DNA of 64,000 bases from Streptococcus sp. Marseille-Q0941 (GTDB lineage Bacteria > Bacillota > Bacilli > Lactobacillales > Streptococcaceae): contig NZ_CALSFO010000006.1 of assembly GCF_943736975.1 (NCBI RefSeq), positions 62,001-126,000 on the forward strand, written 5' to 3'. Numbering within the stretch: position 1 is the stretch's first letter; every line of letters starts with the position of its first letter. A program made the position numbers and the translations under genes. Of this stretch, positions 25,781 through 35,795 are shown one piece after another. Under the pieces are notes generated by a model. The model was not told where the DNA came from. It saw nothing but the letters and a program-made list of their open reading frames with translations, and made no database searches.

Positions 25781-25801
25781 GATATAGTTTCAAACTATAT
25801 C
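25781..25801. promoter_or_regulatory. MtaR/MetR-type MET box upstream of metE
   Basis: A perfect palindrome GATATAGTTT-C-AAACTATATC. It matches the streptococcal methionine regulator site TATAGTTTnAAACTATA known from comparative genomics of LysR-type MtaR. A partial second site GATAGTTTCAA lies at 25849. An extended -10 (TGTTAAGAT, 25842-25850) follows ~40 bp downstream. Confidence 0.8.
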
Positions 25802-25881
25802 AAAGCCTAATTTTTTACAATTATACAGACAGTTTCTTTTCTGTTAAGATAGTTTCAACAACAATTTTTGGAGGACAAAAC

Positions 25882-28131
25882 ATGTCAACTACAATTATCG
25901 GTTTCCCTCGTTTGGGTGAATTCCGCGAATTAAAATTTACAACTGAAAAATACTTTAGAAAAGAAATCTCAGAAGAAGAACTCCTTGCAGCAGCAAAAGA
26001 CTTGCGTGCAAAACACTGGAACATCGTCAAAGAAAAAGGCATCACTGAAATTCCATCAAATGACTTTTCTCACTATGACAACTTCCTGGATGCTGCTTTC
26101 CTTTTCAACGTAGTTCCTGCATCAGTACAAAACTTAGAATTATCTGATCTTGAACGTTACTTTGCTTTGGGACGTGGTTACCAAGGAGAAAAAGGGGACG
26201 TTCGTGCCCTTCCGATGAAGAAATGGTTCAACACCAACTACCACTACATCGTTCCTAAATTTGAAAAAGACACTCAAGTAAAATTGGCTGGTCACAAGAT
26301 TTTTGATGAATTCCAAGAAGCTAAAGAACTTGGATTGAACACTCGTCCTGTTCTTGTAGGTCCATTCACTTTCCTTCAATTATCAGACTTTGAAGAAGGC
26401 GTGAAAGCAGAAGATTTCGTAGATAGCTTAGTGGCTGCTTACCAAGATGTTTTTGCTAAATTGGCTGAACTTGGTGCGACTCGCATCCAATTAGACGAAG
26501 CTGCTCTTGTCAAAGATTTGACAGCTGAAGAAAAAACTCTCTTCTTGAACCTCTACAACAAGCTTTTGGCTGATAAGAAAGGTCTTGAAGTCTTGCTTCA
26601 AACTTACTTTGGTGACGTTCGTGACGTTTATGCTGACCTTGTCAAATTGCCAGTAGATGCGATCGGTCTTGACTTTGTTGAAGGGAAGAAAACTCTTGAA
26701 CTCGTTAAAGGTGGCTTCCCAGCAGACAAGACTCTCTATGCAGGTATTGTCAATGGTAAGAACATCTGGCGTAACAACTACGAAAAGAGCTTGGCTGTTC
26801 TTGAGCAAATCCCAGCTGAAAACATCGTATTGACAAGCTCATGCTCACTTCTTCATGTGCCATTTACAACTGCGAATGAAGAATTTGACCCAGCTATCTT
26901 GAACCACTTTGCTTTTGCAGTTGAAAAATTGGATGAGATCCGTGACTTGGATGCTATCCGTAATGGTCAAGGTGCAGAAGCTCTTGCTGCTAACAAAGAA
27001 CTCTTTGCGACTGAACGTGTTGGTGAAAATGCGGAACTTCGTGCTCGTATCGCTGGATTGACAGACGCAGACTACACTCGTTTGCCAGCCTTTGCTGAAC
27101 GTGAAGCTATCCAAGAAGATGCCTTCAAACTTCCAGCCCTTCCAACAACAACCATCGGTTCATTCCCTCAAACTAAGGAAGTTCGTGCCAAACGTTTGGC
27201 CTTCCGTAAGGGTGAGTTGTCAGCAGAAGACTATGACAAGTTCTTGGCAGAGCAAATCGACGAATGGATTAAATGGCAAGAAGAAGTTGGATTTGACGTG
27301 CTTGTACACGGTGAATTCGAGCGTAATGACATGGTTGAGTACTTCGGTCAAAACTTGTCAGGTTACCTCTTCTCTAAGAATGGTTGGGTACAATCATACG
27401 GTATGCGTGGGGTTAAACCACCAATCATCTGGGGCGATGTTACTCGTCTCAACCCAATCACTGTTAAATGGTCTAGCTACGCACAAAGCCGTACTGACAA
27501 ACCTGTTAAAGGTATGTTGACTGGACCTGTTACCATCCTTAACTGGTCATTCCCACGTGAAGACATCTCTATCAAGGATTCTACTCTTCAAATCGCTCTT
27601 GCAATCAAGGATGAAGTTCTTGACCTTGAAGCTGCAGGCGTGAAAATCATCCAAATCGACGAGGCTGCTCTTCGTGAAAAATTGCCACTCCGTCGTAGCG
27701 ACTGGTACGAAGACTACCTTGACTGGGCTATTCCAGCCTTCCGCTTGGTACATTCAACAGTAGCGCCAGACACTCAAATCCACACTCACATGTGTTACTC
27801 AGAATTTACAGATATCATCAAAGCTATCGACAACATGGATGCAGACGTTATCTCATTTGAGGCTAGCCGTTCAAACCTTGAAATCTTGGACGAACTCAAA
27901 GCGAAAAACTTCCAAACAGAAGTTGGACCTGGGGTTTATGATATCCACTCACCTCGTGTGCCTAACGAAGGCGAAATCGACCACACCATCGAAGCCATCC
28001 TTGCAAAAGTACCAAGCAAGAAAGTATGGATCAACCCTGACTGTGGTTTGAAAACACGTGGTATTCCAGAAACGAAAGAAAGCTTGATCCGCCTTGTAGA
28101 AGCTGCAAAAGCTGCGCGTGAGAAATTGTAA
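25882..28131 (+). CDS. metE: Cobalamin-independent methionine synthase
   Basis: A 749-residue enzyme transferring the methyl group of methyltetrahydrofolate-triglutamate to homocysteine. ATG 25882 follows TTGGAGGACAAAAC and gives the standard N-terminus [16 protein letters not shown]; the in-frame extension to 25705 covers the operator and terminator and is rejected. The C-terminal catalytic half carries the zinc ligands in [10 protein letters not shown] (His, Cys) and NPDCGLKTR (Cys). Codon use is highly biased, suggesting strong expression. metF follows 61 bases later. Confidence 0.97.
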   Translation: MSTTIIGFPRLGEFRELKFTTEKYFRKEISEEELLAAAKDLRAKHWNIVKEKGITEIPSNDFSHYDNFLDAAFLFNVVPASVQNLELSDLERYFALGRGYQGEKGDVRALPMKKWFNTNYHYIVPKFEKDTQVKLAGHKIFDEFQEAKELGLNTRPVLVGPFTFLQLSDFEEGVKAEDFVDSLVAAYQDVFAKLAELGATRIQLDEAALVKDLTAEEKTLFLNLYNKLLADKKGLEVLLQTYFGDVRDVYADLVKLPVDAIGLDFVEGKKTLELVKGGFPADKTLYAGIVNGKNIWRNNYEKSLAVLEQIPAENIVLTSSCSLLHVPFTTANEEFDPAILNHFAFAVEKLDEIRDLDAIRNGQGAEALAANKELFATERVGENAELRARIAGLTDADYTRLPAFAEREAIQEDAFKLPALPTTTIGSFPQTKEVRAKRLAFRKGELSAEDYDKFLAEQIDEWIKWQEEVGFDVLVHGEFERNDMVEYFGQNLSGYLFSKNGWVQSYGMRGVKPPIIWGDVTRLNPITVKWSSYAQSRTDKPVKGMLTGPVTILNWSFPREDISIKDSTLQIALAIKDEVLDLEAAGVKIIQIDEAALREKLPLRRSDWYEDYLDWAIPAFRLVHSTVAPDTQIHTHMCYSEFTDIIKAIDNMDADVISFEASRSNLEILDELKAKNFQTEVGPGVYDIHSPRVPNEGEIDHTIEAILAKVPSKKVWINPDCGLKTRGIPETKESLIRLVEAAKAAREKL

Positions 28132-28192
28132 AATTCACTTTCTCTCTACAACGGTTGTTCAAAAAGAAATCAACTAGAAAAGGTTCATACAT

Positions 28193-29053
28193 ATGTCACG
28201 TCAAACACCGTCCCTCTCATTTGAAGTTTTCCCTCCAAACCCAGAAGTAGGCAATGACAAAATTATCGCAGCCCTGAAAGACATGCAGGGCTTGGCACCA
28301 CACTTCATCAGTGTGACTGCTAGTAATAATAAATTTAATATCAAAGAGACGACGGTTCGTTTGGCTGACTATATCCAAAATGACCTGAATATTAAGACCA
28401 TTGCTCACTTGCCAGCCATTTACTTGACCAAGGACAAGGTTGCTGAAACCATTAGAGATTTGGACAAGGTTGGCGTACAGAAGATTTTGGCCCTTCGTGG
28501 AGATATCATTCCAGGTGTTGAACCACAGAAGGATTTCCGTTACGCCACAGACTTGATTGAGTTCATCAAGGAACAGGCCCCACACTTTGATATTATTGGA
28601 GCTTGTTATCCTGAAGGACATCCAGACTCGCCAAATCAAATCTCAGATATCCAAAATCTCAAGAAAAAAGTGGATGCAGGATGCTCTAGTCTAGTAACGC
28701 AACTTTTCTTTGACAATGAGCGTTTCTACGATTTCCAAGACAAGTGTACCTTGGCAGGGATTGATGTGCCAATTCATGCAGGGATTATGCCAATCCTTAA
28801 CCGTAACCAAGCGCTTCGTCTCTTGAAGACTTGTGAGAATATCCATCTTCCACGTAAATTTAAGGCTATCTTGGACAAGTATGAGAATGACCCTGAGTCA
28901 CTCAGAGCAGCAGGACTTGCCTATGCCGTAGACCAAATCGTGGACTTGGTAACGCAAGACGTAGCAGGCGTGCATCTCTACACCATGAACAACGCAGACA
29001 CTGCTCAGTACATTCACCAAGCAACCCATGCCTTGTTCAATCACCAACCTTAA
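28193..29053 (+). CDS. metF: 5,10-methylenetetrahydrofolate reductase
   Basis: A 286-residue FAD enzyme producing the methyltetrahydrofolate used by MetE. It shows LSFEVFPPNP (catalytic Glu), KILALRGDI and PIHAGIMPILN, typical of MetF. It lies in the metE operon and probably shares the MtaR control. AAAAGG precedes the start. A strong terminator follows. Confidence 0.96.
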   Translation: MSRQTPSLSFEVFPPNPEVGNDKIIAALKDMQGLAPHFISVTASNNKFNIKETTVRLADYIQNDLNIKTIAHLPAIYLTKDKVAETIRDLDKVGVQKILALRGDIIPGVEPQKDFRYATDLIEFIKEQAPHFDIIGACYPEGHPDSPNQISDIQNLKKKVDAGCSSLVTQLFFDNERFYDFQDKCTLAGIDVPIHAGIMPILNRNQALRLLKTCENIHLPRKFKAILDKYENDPESLRAAGLAYAVDQIVDLVTQDVAGVHLYTMNNADTAQYIHQATHALFNHQP

Positions 29054-29065
29054 AATAATCAAAAG

Positions 29066-29106
29066 CAAACCATTCTTCTTTTCATAGCAGAATGGTTCCT
29101 TTTTTA
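29066..29106 (+). terminator. Rho-independent terminator of metEF
   Basis: AACCATTCT, loop, AGAATGGTT, then CCTTTTTTAT. Confidence 0.88.
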
Positions 29107-29392
29107 TAGAAAAGACCGTACTTTTTAAGAAAAATATGATAAAATAGACTCTGTACGTACTTGATACAAAGATGAGGGTATTAGGTTATTAAGGTTGCAA
29201 AAACTCAACTCTAAATGTCCAAAATATCATGAGTAATTGAACACGCCTACAACTCTGTGGAAAAAGATAAATCTACCTAGGAGCATTCGCTCCGTCGTTC
29301 GATTTCCTATTTTCCTTTGAGTTGCTTAACGGCTTAGTATCTTGATTTTTGTAGGCAAGGCGTATAATTTTATCAATCCAAAGGGGATTAAC
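29107..29392 (+). promoter_or_regulatory. pnp: Promoter and long leader of pnp
   Basis: No gene is visible in this stretch. A TGATAAAAT extended -10 lies near 29137-29145, leaving a leader of ~240 bases. The leader contains a GGAGC-ATTC-GCTCC hairpin (29281-29294) and two long-range complementary pairs: AACTCAA near 29203 with TTGAGTT near 29318, and GCCTACAA (29245-29252) with TTGTAGGC (29349-29356). The pairs cross, so they could exclude each other or form a pseudoknot. RNase-dependent autoregulation through a leader is known for pnp in E. coli; here it is only suggested. Confidence 0.5.
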
Positions 29393-31615
29393 ATGACAAA
29401 ACAAGTGTTTCAAACGACTTTTGCAGGTCGTGAGTTGATTGTAGAGACTGGTCAGGTTGCTAAGCAAGCAAATGGCTCTGTTGTCGTACGTTACGGGGAG
29501 TCAACTGTCTTGACTGCTGCTGTTATGTCTAAGAAGATGGCAACTGGGGATTTCTTCCCACTCCAGGTCAACTACGAAGAAAAAATGTATGCGGCTGGGA
29601 AGTTTCCTGGTGGCTTTATGAAACGTGAAGGACGTCCTTCAACGGATGCGACTTTGACAGCGCGTTTGATTGACCGTCCAATCCGTCCTATGTTTGCGGA
29701 AGGTTTCCGTAACGAAGTGCAAGTGATCAACACTGTGCTTTCTTATGATGAAAATGCCTCTGCTCCAATGGCAGCTATGTTTGGTTCATCATTGGCATTG
29801 TCTATCTCAGATATTCCATTTGACGGACCAATCGCTGGGGTACAAGTAGGCTATGTTGACGGGGAAATCATCATCAACCCTACTCAAGAACAAGCAGAGC
29901 AATCTCTTCTTGAATTGACAGTAGCTGGTACCAAGCACGCTATCAACATGGTAGAGTCTGGTGCCAAAGAATTGTCAGAAGAAATCATGTTGGAAGCTCT
30001 TCTGAAAGGACACGAGGCCGTTAAAGAATTGATTGCCTTCCAAGAAGAAATCGTTGCTGCAGTCGGTAAAGAAAAAGCAGAAGTGGAATTGCTTCACGTA
30101 GATGCTGAATTACAGGCTGAAATCATCGCAGCCTACAATAGTGATCTCCAAGAAGCAGTTCAAGTTGAAGAAAAATTGGCTCGTGAAGCTGCAACTCAAG
30201 CAGTTAAGGATCGAGTAACCGCAGTTTACGAAGAAAAATATGCAGACCATGAAGAATTTGACCGCATCATGCGTGATGTGGCTGAAATCTTGGAACAAAT
30301 GGAACACGCTGAAGTGCGCCGTTTGATCACAGAAGACAAGGTGCGTCCTGACGGGCGTAAGGTCGATGAAATTCGTCCTTTGGATGCGCAGGTTGACTAT
30401 CTTCCTCGTGTACATGGTTCCGGTCTCTTTACTCGTGGACAAACTCAGGCACTTTCAGTTTTGACCTTGGCTCCGATGGGAGAAACGCAAATCATCGATG
30501 GTTTGGATCCAGAGTACAAGAAACGCTTTATGCACCACTATAACTTCCCACAATACTCTGTAGGGGAAACTGGACGTTACGGTGCTCCAGGTCGTCGTGA
30601 AATTGGTCACGGTGCTCTTGGGGAGCGTGCTCTAGCTCAAGTATTGCCAAGTTTGGAAGAATTCCCATATGCGATTCGTTTGGTAGCAGAAGTTTTGGAA
30701 TCAAACGGTTCTTCATCTCAAGCCTCTATCTGTGCCGGCACTCTTGCCCTTATGGCTGGTGGTGTGCCAATCAAGGCGCCAGTAGCTGGTATTGCTATGG
30801 GACTTATCTCAGATGGTAACAACTATACAGTATTGACAGATATCCAAGGTTTGGAAGACCACTTTGGTGACATGGACTTCAAGGTTGCAGGTACACGTGA
30901 CGGGATTACTGCCCTTCAAATGGATATCAAGATCCAAGGAATTACTGCAGAAATCTTAACAGAAGCTCTTGCTCAAGCCAAGAAAGCTCGTTTTGAAATC
31001 CTTGATGTGATTGAAGCTACTATTCCAGAAGTTCGTCCAGAATTGGCTCCAACAGCTCCGAAAATTGATACCATCAAGATTGATGTTGATAAGATCAAGA
31101 TTGTCATCGGTAAAGGTGGAGAAACCATCGATAAGATCATCGCTGAAACAGGCGTTAAGATTGACATCGACGAAGAAGGTAACGTATCTATCTACTCTAG
31201 CGACCAAGATGCCATCAACCGTGCTAAAGAAATCATTGCTGGTTTGGTTCGTGAAGCCAAAGTGGACGAAGTCTACCATGCCAAAGTTGTTCGTATCGAG
31301 AAATTTGGTGCCTTTGTCAACCTCTTTGACAAGACGGATGCCCTCGTACACATCTCTGAAATGGCTTGGACTCGTACTAATAATGTAGAAGATTTAGTTC
31401 AAATTGGTGATTTTGTAGATGTGAAGGTTATTAAGATCGATGAAAAAGGTCGTGTAGATGCTTCTATGAAGGCACTCTTGCCACGTCCGCCAAAACCTGA
31501 ACGTTCAGAAGAAAAAGGGGATAAAGGTCATCGTCATGGGGATCGTCCTCGTCACCACCACAAGGACCACAAACCTAAGAAAGAAACTACAGAAACACCA
31601 AAAGACTCAGAATAA
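29393..31615 (+). CDS. pnp: Polyribonucleotide nucleotidyltransferase (PNPase)
   Basis: A 740-residue 3'-5' phosphorolytic exoribonuclease. ATG 29393 follows AAAGGGGATTAAC; the 17-codon extension upstream lacks a ribosome site. Two RNase PH-like domains (first [13 protein letters not shown], second [16 protein letters not shown] and [15 protein letters not shown]) flank an all-helical region. A KH domain ([14 protein letters not shown], near 565) and an S1 domain (about 625-700) follow. The His-rich basic tail is low complexity. cysE follows 14 bases later. Confidence 0.97.
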   Translation: MTKQVFQTTFAGRELIVETGQVAKQANGSVVVRYGESTVLTAAVMSKKMATGDFFPLQVNYEEKMYAAGKFPGGFMKREGRPSTDATLTARLIDRPIRPMFAEGFRNEVQVINTVLSYDENASAPMAAMFGSSLALSISDIPFDGPIAGVQVGYVDGEIIINPTQEQAEQSLLELTVAGTKHAINMVESGAKELSEEIMLEALLKGHEAVKELIAFQEEIVAAVGKEKAEVELLHVDAELQAEIIAAYNSDLQEAVQVEEKLAREAATQAVKDRVTAVYEEKYADHEEFDRIMRDVAEILEQMEHAEVRRLITEDKVRPDGRKVDEIRPLDAQVDYLPRVHGSGLFTRGQTQALSVLTLAPMGETQIIDGLDPEYKKRFMHHYNFPQYSVGETGRYGAPGRREIGHGALGERALAQVLPSLEEFPYAIRLVAEVLESNGSSSQASICAGTLALMAGGVPIKAPVAGIAMGLISDGNNYTVLTDIQGLEDHFGDMDFKVAGTRDGITALQMDIKIQGITAEILTEALAQAKKARFEILDVIEATIPEVRPELAPTAPKIDTIKIDVDKIKIVIGKGGETIDKIIAETGVKIDIDEEGNVSIYSSDQDAINRAKEIIAGLVREAKVDEVYHAKVVRIEKFGAFVNLFDKTDALVHISEMAWTRTNNVEDLVQIGDFVDVKVIKIDEKGRVDASMKALLPRPPKPERSEEKGDKGHRHGDRPRHHHKDHKPKKETTETPKDSE

Positions 31616-31629
31616 GAAAGGAGAAATGT

Positions 31630-32247
31630 ATGGGATGGTGGCGTGAAACCATTGATATCGTAAAAGAAAATGATCCAGCGGCTCGCACTACCTTAGAAGT
31701 CTTGCTGACTTATCCGGGTGTCAAAGCCTTGGCTGCTCACCGTCTCTCTCATTTTCTCTGGAAGCATGGCTTTAAACTCTTGGCTCGTATGCACAGTCAG
31801 TTTTGGCGCTTCTGGACTCAGATTGAGATCCATCCAGGTGCTCAGATAGAATCAGGTGTCTTTATCGACCATGGGGCAGGACTTGTGATTGGGGAAACAG
31901 CTGTCGTTGAAAAAGGAGTTCTTCTCTACCATGGGGTTACTCTTGGTGGGACAGGTAAGGATAGTGGGAAACGCCATCCAACTGTTCGCAAAGGAGCCCT
32001 CATTTCTGCTCATGCTCAAGTCATCGGACCTGTAGAAATCGGTGAAAATGCCAAGGTCGGTGCTGCAGCGGTCGTTGTAGCAGATGTTCCTAGTGATGTG
32101 ACGGTTGTCGGCATTCCGGCCAAGATTGTGCGTGTTCATGGTCAGAAAGACGAACCGACCATTCACGAGGTAGAGGAGAAACGGGAATACTACGTCAATA
32201 AACTTGAGCAAGCGAGAGAAGCCAGTCACAGGTCGTCGGGGTTGTAG
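31630..32247 (+). CDS. cysE: Serine O-acetyltransferase
   Basis: A 205-residue left-handed beta-helix (hexapeptide repeat) enzyme making O-acetylserine for cysteine synthesis. GVFIDHGAGLVIGETAVV and VTLGGTGKDSGKRHPTV carry the active-site His and the conserved loop. AAAGGAG precedes the start. It groups with cysS downstream, a sulfur amino acid cluster shared with other streptococci. Confidence 0.96.
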   Translation: MGWWRETIDIVKENDPAARTTLEVLLTYPGVKALAAHRLSHFLWKHGFKLLARMHSQFWRFWTQIEIHPGAQIESGVFIDHGAGLVIGETAVVEKGVLLYHGVTLGGTGKDSGKRHPTVRKGALISAHAQVIGPVEIGENAKVGAAAVVVADVPSDVTVVGIPAKIVRVHGQKDEPTIHEVEEKREYYVNKLEQAREASHRSSGL

Positions 32248-32281
32248 AGAGTAGTAATGCTTTAGGTAGGAGGTTAGGTAA

Positions 32282-33043
32282 ATGCTATTAGAAGAATTCG
32301 AAAATGTACCTGCTGTTATCGAACCAACTGATCGAAGTATTCGTGGTGGTGGAGAAATTTGTGATACGATTATTTTATCTTTTAATGGAGAAATCGTTGA
32401 ACGAGTAAAGCAGTTTGAAGATGTTTATGAAGCTGGCTATCTAACCAATCTAAATGGCAAATTCCCATGGTATATCTATGAAAAAGAAGGGAGAAAGGTA
32501 GCAGTTGCTATAGCTACTATTGGTGCCCCAATGATTGTAGGTCTCTTAGAAGAACTAAAAGCGAGAGGATTTAAAAACTTTATCGTTTTAGGTTCTTGCG
32601 GAGTTCTTGATCAGTCCATTCAGGCAGATAAAATAATCCTACCAAGTTCAGCTCTACGTGATGAAGGTACAAGTTACCATTATGCTCCTGCTAGTGATGA
32701 GATAGCTTATGACGAAACTCTGCTCTTAACCATGGAAGAGGCTTTGAATAAATCTGGTATTGAGCACATTCGAACAAAGTCTTGGACCACAGATGCTTTC
32801 TATCGTGAAACAGCCGATAAGGTCAAACGTAGACTGGAAGCGGGTGCGACTGTTGTGGATATGGAAGCCTCAGCAATCATGGCTTGGGCACAATTTCGAC
32901 AAGCTAAGGTTTATCAGTTTTTCTACACGGCTGATTATGTTGACCATCATAATCATGAGTGGGATGCAAGATACGAAGAAAGAAAAGCAGATGCTATGAC
33001 TTTCTTTGAGATAGCATTAGTAATTGCTAGAGAGTTGGATTGA
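32282..33043 (+). CDS. Nucleoside phosphorylase family protein (PNP/UDP type)
   Basis: A 253-residue protein of the PNP_UDP_1 fold. IATIGAPMIVGLLEELKARG forms the phosphate/ribose-site region, IVLGSCGVL follows, and TVVDMEASAIMAWAQ matches the ribose-binding MEAS motif of uridine/purine phosphorylases. The base specificity cannot be assigned. GGAGG lies 9 bases before the ATG. It sits between cysE and cysS, which does not explain its role; it looks less codon-optimised than its neighbours. Confidence 0.82.
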   Translation: MLLEEFENVPAVIEPTDRSIRGGGEICDTIILSFNGEIVERVKQFEDVYEAGYLTNLNGKFPWYIYEKEGRKVAVAIATIGAPMIVGLLEELKARGFKNFIVLGSCGVLDQSIQADKIILPSSALRDEGTSYHYAPASDEIAYDETLLLTMEEALNKSGIEHIRTKSWTTDAFYRETADKVKRRLEAGATVVDMEASAIMAWAQFRQAKVYQFFYTADYVDHHNHEWDARYEERKADAMTFFEIALVIARELD

Positions 33044-33086
33044 AACGATTTTTTACGATAAACAAGACACAGAAAGGAGTCAGTGA

Positions 33087-34430
33087 GTGATTAAAATTTA
33101 CGACACCATGTCTCGTGATTTGCGAGATTTTGTCCCAATCGAGGACGGCAAGGTCAAGATGTATGTCTGTGGGCCAACAGTATATAACTATATCCACGTG
33201 GGGAATGCCCGTTCGACGGTGGCTTTTGATACCATTCGTCGTTATTTTGAGTACCGTGGGTACGAGGTTTCCTATATTTCTAACTTTACGGATGTGGATG
33301 ATAAGATTATCAACCGTGCTAAGGAAGAAGGCATCACACCTCAAGAAGTAGCGGATAAGTACATCGCTGCCTTTCGTGAAGACGTGACGGCTCTTGGTGT
33401 TAAGCCTGCGACTCGTCATCCACGTGTCGTCGAGTTTATGGCTGACATCATCCGCTTTGTGGGAGACTTGATTGAAAAAGGCTATGCCTACGAAAGTCAA
33501 GGGGATGTTTACTTCCGTGTGGAAAAATCTCACAACTATGCCAAATTGGCTAATAAAACTTTGGAAGACTTGGAGCTGGGGGCTTCTGGTCGGACAGATG
33601 AAGAAACAGCTCGTAAGGAAAATCCTGTAGACTTTGCTCTATGGAAAGCTGCAAAACCAGGAGAGATTTCATGGGACAGTCCTTGGGGACCTGGTCGTCC
33701 TGGTTGGCACATCGAGTGTTCGGTCATGTCAACTGAAATTTTGGGAGATACCATTGATATCCACGGTGGTGGGGCCGACCTTGAGTTCCCTCACCATACC
33801 AACGAAATTGCCCAGTCAGAAGCTAAAACAGGTAAGACCTTTGCCAACTACTGGATGCACAATGGTTTTGTCAATATCGACAATGTTAAGATGTCCAAGT
33901 CTTTGGGTAACTTTATCACCGTGCATGATGCCCTCAAGACCATCGACGGCCAAGTGCTTCGTTTCTTCTTTGCGACTCAGCATTACCGCAAGCCTATCAA
34001 CTTTACGGGAAAAGCAGTTCGGGATGCCGAGACCAACCTTAAGTATCTGAAGAATACTTATGAGCAACCATTTACAGGAAATGTAGATGCTCAAGAGTTA
34101 CAAGCATTTAAAGATAAGTTTGTAGCGGCTATGGATGAGGACTTTAACTCTGCCAACGGTATCACAGTAGTCTTTGAAATGGCCAAATGGATCAATTCAG
34201 GCAACTATGATGTAGCGGTTAAGGAAGCTCTTGCGGCTATGTTAGAGGTCTTTGGGATTGTCTTTGTCGAGGAAGTTTTGGATGCAGAGATCGAAGCCTT
34301 GATTCAAAAACGCCAAGAAGCGCGTGCCAATCGTGACTTTGCGACAGCAGACCAAATCCGTGACCAACTAGCTGCTCAAGGGATTAAACTACTGGATACA
34401 AAAGATGGAGTGAGGTGGACACGTGATTGA
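33087..34430 (+). CDS. cysS: Cysteinyl-tRNA synthetase
   Basis: A 447-residue class I synthetase. The start is GTG 33087, with AAGGAG eight bases before it. HIGH appears as HVGNARS, KMSKS as KMSKSLGN, and zinc ligands include the Cys of CGPTVYNY and ECSVMSTE with HHTNE. mrnC begins inside its last codons (8-base overlap), so the two are coupled. Confidence 0.97.
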   Translation: MIKIYDTMSRDLRDFVPIEDGKVKMYVCGPTVYNYIHVGNARSTVAFDTIRRYFEYRGYEVSYISNFTDVDDKIINRAKEEGITPQEVADKYIAAFREDVTALGVKPATRHPRVVEFMADIIRFVGDLIEKGYAYESQGDVYFRVEKSHNYAKLANKTLEDLELGASGRTDEETARKENPVDFALWKAAKPGEISWDSPWGPGRPGWHIECSVMSTEILGDTIDIHGGGADLEFPHHTNEIAQSEAKTGKTFANYWMHNGFVNIDNVKMSKSLGNFITVHDALKTIDGQVLRFFFATQHYRKPINFTGKAVRDAETNLKYLKNTYEQPFTGNVDAQELQAFKDKFVAAMDEDFNSANGITVVFEMAKWINSGNYDVAVKEALAAMLEVFGIVFVEEVLDAEIEALIQKRQEARANRDFATADQIRDQLAAQGIKLLDTKDGVRWTRD

Positions 34431-34809
34431 TGTCAATCTCATTAATGGGATTGCGCTAGCTTTTGAAGGGGATGCGGTTTATTCCATGTATATTCGCCGC
34501 CATCTCATTCTGCAAGGTATGACCAAGCCCAATAAACTCCATCAAGAGGCGACTAAGTATGTATCAGCAAAGGCTCAGGCTCGTCTGATTTCCCTGATGT
34601 TGGAGGAGCAAGTCCTTACGGAAAAAGAAGAAGAAATCTATAAACGTGGCCGCAATACCAATAGTCACACAAAGGCTAAAAATGCAGATGTCGTGACTTA
34701 TCGTATGTCTACGGGATTTGAAGCGGTCATGGGCTATCTCCATCTGACTGAAAATGTGGAGCGTCTAGAGACCTTGATTTCATGGTGCATCCAAAAAGTG
34801 GAGGAGTAG
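34423..34809 (+). CDS. mrnC: Mini-ribonuclease III
   Basis: A 128-residue RNase III catalytic domain without the double-strand RNA-binding domain. The RNase III helix motif is NGIALAFEGDAVYSMYIR with metal-binding Glu and Asp, followed by RGRNTNSHTKAKNADVVTYRMSTGFEAVMGYL in two pieces, the latter containing the second acidic motif. In B. subtilis it matures 23S rRNA. The GTG start overlaps cysS, the usual Firmicute arrangement. Confidence 0.93.
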   Translation: MIDVNLINGIALAFEGDAVYSMYIRRHLILQGMTKPNKLHQEATKYVSAKAQARLISLMLEEQVLTEKEEEIYKRGRNTNSHTKAKNADVVTYRMSTGFEAVMGYLHLTENVERLETLISWCIQKVEE

Positions 34810-34811
34810 AA

Positions 34812-35681
34812 ATGCTTGCAAAAGAATTACTAGACTGGTTTCCTGAGGCTCAAATTTCAGATCAGCCGATAGAGAAGCCAGGATATCTTACTCTTCCTCT
34901 GTCTTCGCAGCAGTGGATTTTACTGGAAGAGACCAATCTCACTGAGCGTGAAAAGCAGTTAATTTCCCTTTTGACCCAGCAGGAGCAGGCTCGTTCGCTC
35001 AATCCTTGGTATTCCTATCTGATTGAGGGGAAAGGGCAGGCACCTCAAACTTTTAAAAAGATTCAGCTGGTTTATTGTCATCTATCCTATTCTCAACAGG
35101 AGAATCTAGCTTCTTGGCTGGATATGATGCAGACTCTCTTTCCTAACTGCCAGACAGTGTTGCAGGTCGGAGTTCAGGACTATGTTTTTGTTCTCCAGCA
35201 AGATAAATACAGCTCTGTACGAGTTATTTTAAGTGATACGATTGAGGCAGTGGAGTATGACTTTGGCCTTCGTCTGTCTATCATGTTGGGGCAGGTATGG
35301 TTTCAGACAGGCCCTCAGGCCCTATCAGACTTAATCAAAGCGGAGCGAGATTTGTTTAAGACATGGTGGCGTCAGGGTCACCAAGGTGTTCATACCTTTT
35401 CACAACTCTATCTTTGGAGTATAGGAGAAAGGATTGTGGACCTGAGAGTCATTAAAGAATGCCTGCACCAGATGATCTTGGATCAGGATCAGATACAGGA
35501 AATTATTCTCTCATTGTGGGAAAATAGTGCAGTCCTAACTAAAACAGCACAACAACTATATCTGCATCGCAATTCTCTCCAATACAAGATTGACAAATGG
35601 GAAGAATTAACAGGGCTTCAGTTGAAGGAGTTGACCGATCTCACCTTGTGTTACCAATTGATTTTACCAGATATTATTTAA
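34812..35681 (+). CDS. PucR-type transcriptional regulator (C-terminal HTH)
   Basis: A 289-residue protein; GTGGAGGAG sits just before ATG 34812, so the upstream in-frame ATG at 34782 is rejected. The N-terminal two thirds show no enzyme motif. The C-terminus (TKTAQQLYLHRNSLQYKIDKW) is the HTH_30 helix-turn-helix of PucR/CdaR regulators. It precedes msmK, separated by a terminator, so it may respond to a sugar-linked signal, but neither ligand nor target is visible. Confidence 0.8.
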   Translation: MLAKELLDWFPEAQISDQPIEKPGYLTLPLSSQQWILLEETNLTEREKQLISLLTQQEQARSLNPWYSYLIEGKGQAPQTFKKIQLVYCHLSYSQQENLASWLDMMQTLFPNCQTVLQVGVQDYVFVLQQDKYSSVRVILSDTIEAVEYDFGLRLSIMLGQVWFQTGPQALSDLIKAERDLFKTWWRQGHQGVHTFSQLYLWSIGERIVDLRVIKECLHQMILDQDQIQEIILSLWENSAVLTKTAQQLYLHRNSLQYKIDKWEELTGLQLKELTDLTLCYQLILPDII

Positions 35682-35682
35682 A

Positions 35683-35715
35683 GTTTTGTGCAAGTTGCAC
35701 AGAACTTTTTTATTT
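35683..35715 (+). terminator. Rho-independent terminator
   Basis: AGTTTTGTGCA, AGTT loop, GCACAGAACTTTTTT, after the PucR-type regulator gene. Confidence 0.82.
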
Positions 35716-35737
35716 TTTTGGTCACCTTGCCATAGAA

Positions 35738-35761
35738 ATGTAAAGCGTTTTCATATATAAT
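35738..35761 (+). promoter_or_regulatory. cre-like site overlapping the msmK promoter
   Basis: ATGTAAAGCGTTTTCAT (35738-35754) resembles a CcpA site, with one extra base against the usual 14-base core. The msmK -10 TATAAT (35756-35761) follows directly. Carbon catabolite control is expected for a sugar-transport ATPase. Confidence 0.5.
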
Positions 35762-35795
35762 AAAACTATCAAAAAATAAAAGGAGTTCACCTTCC

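Noticed and set aside
25705-25881. N-terminal extension of metE
   Set aside because: It covers a terminator and the MET box and has no ribosome site; ATG 25882 has an ideal site and matches MetE starts.
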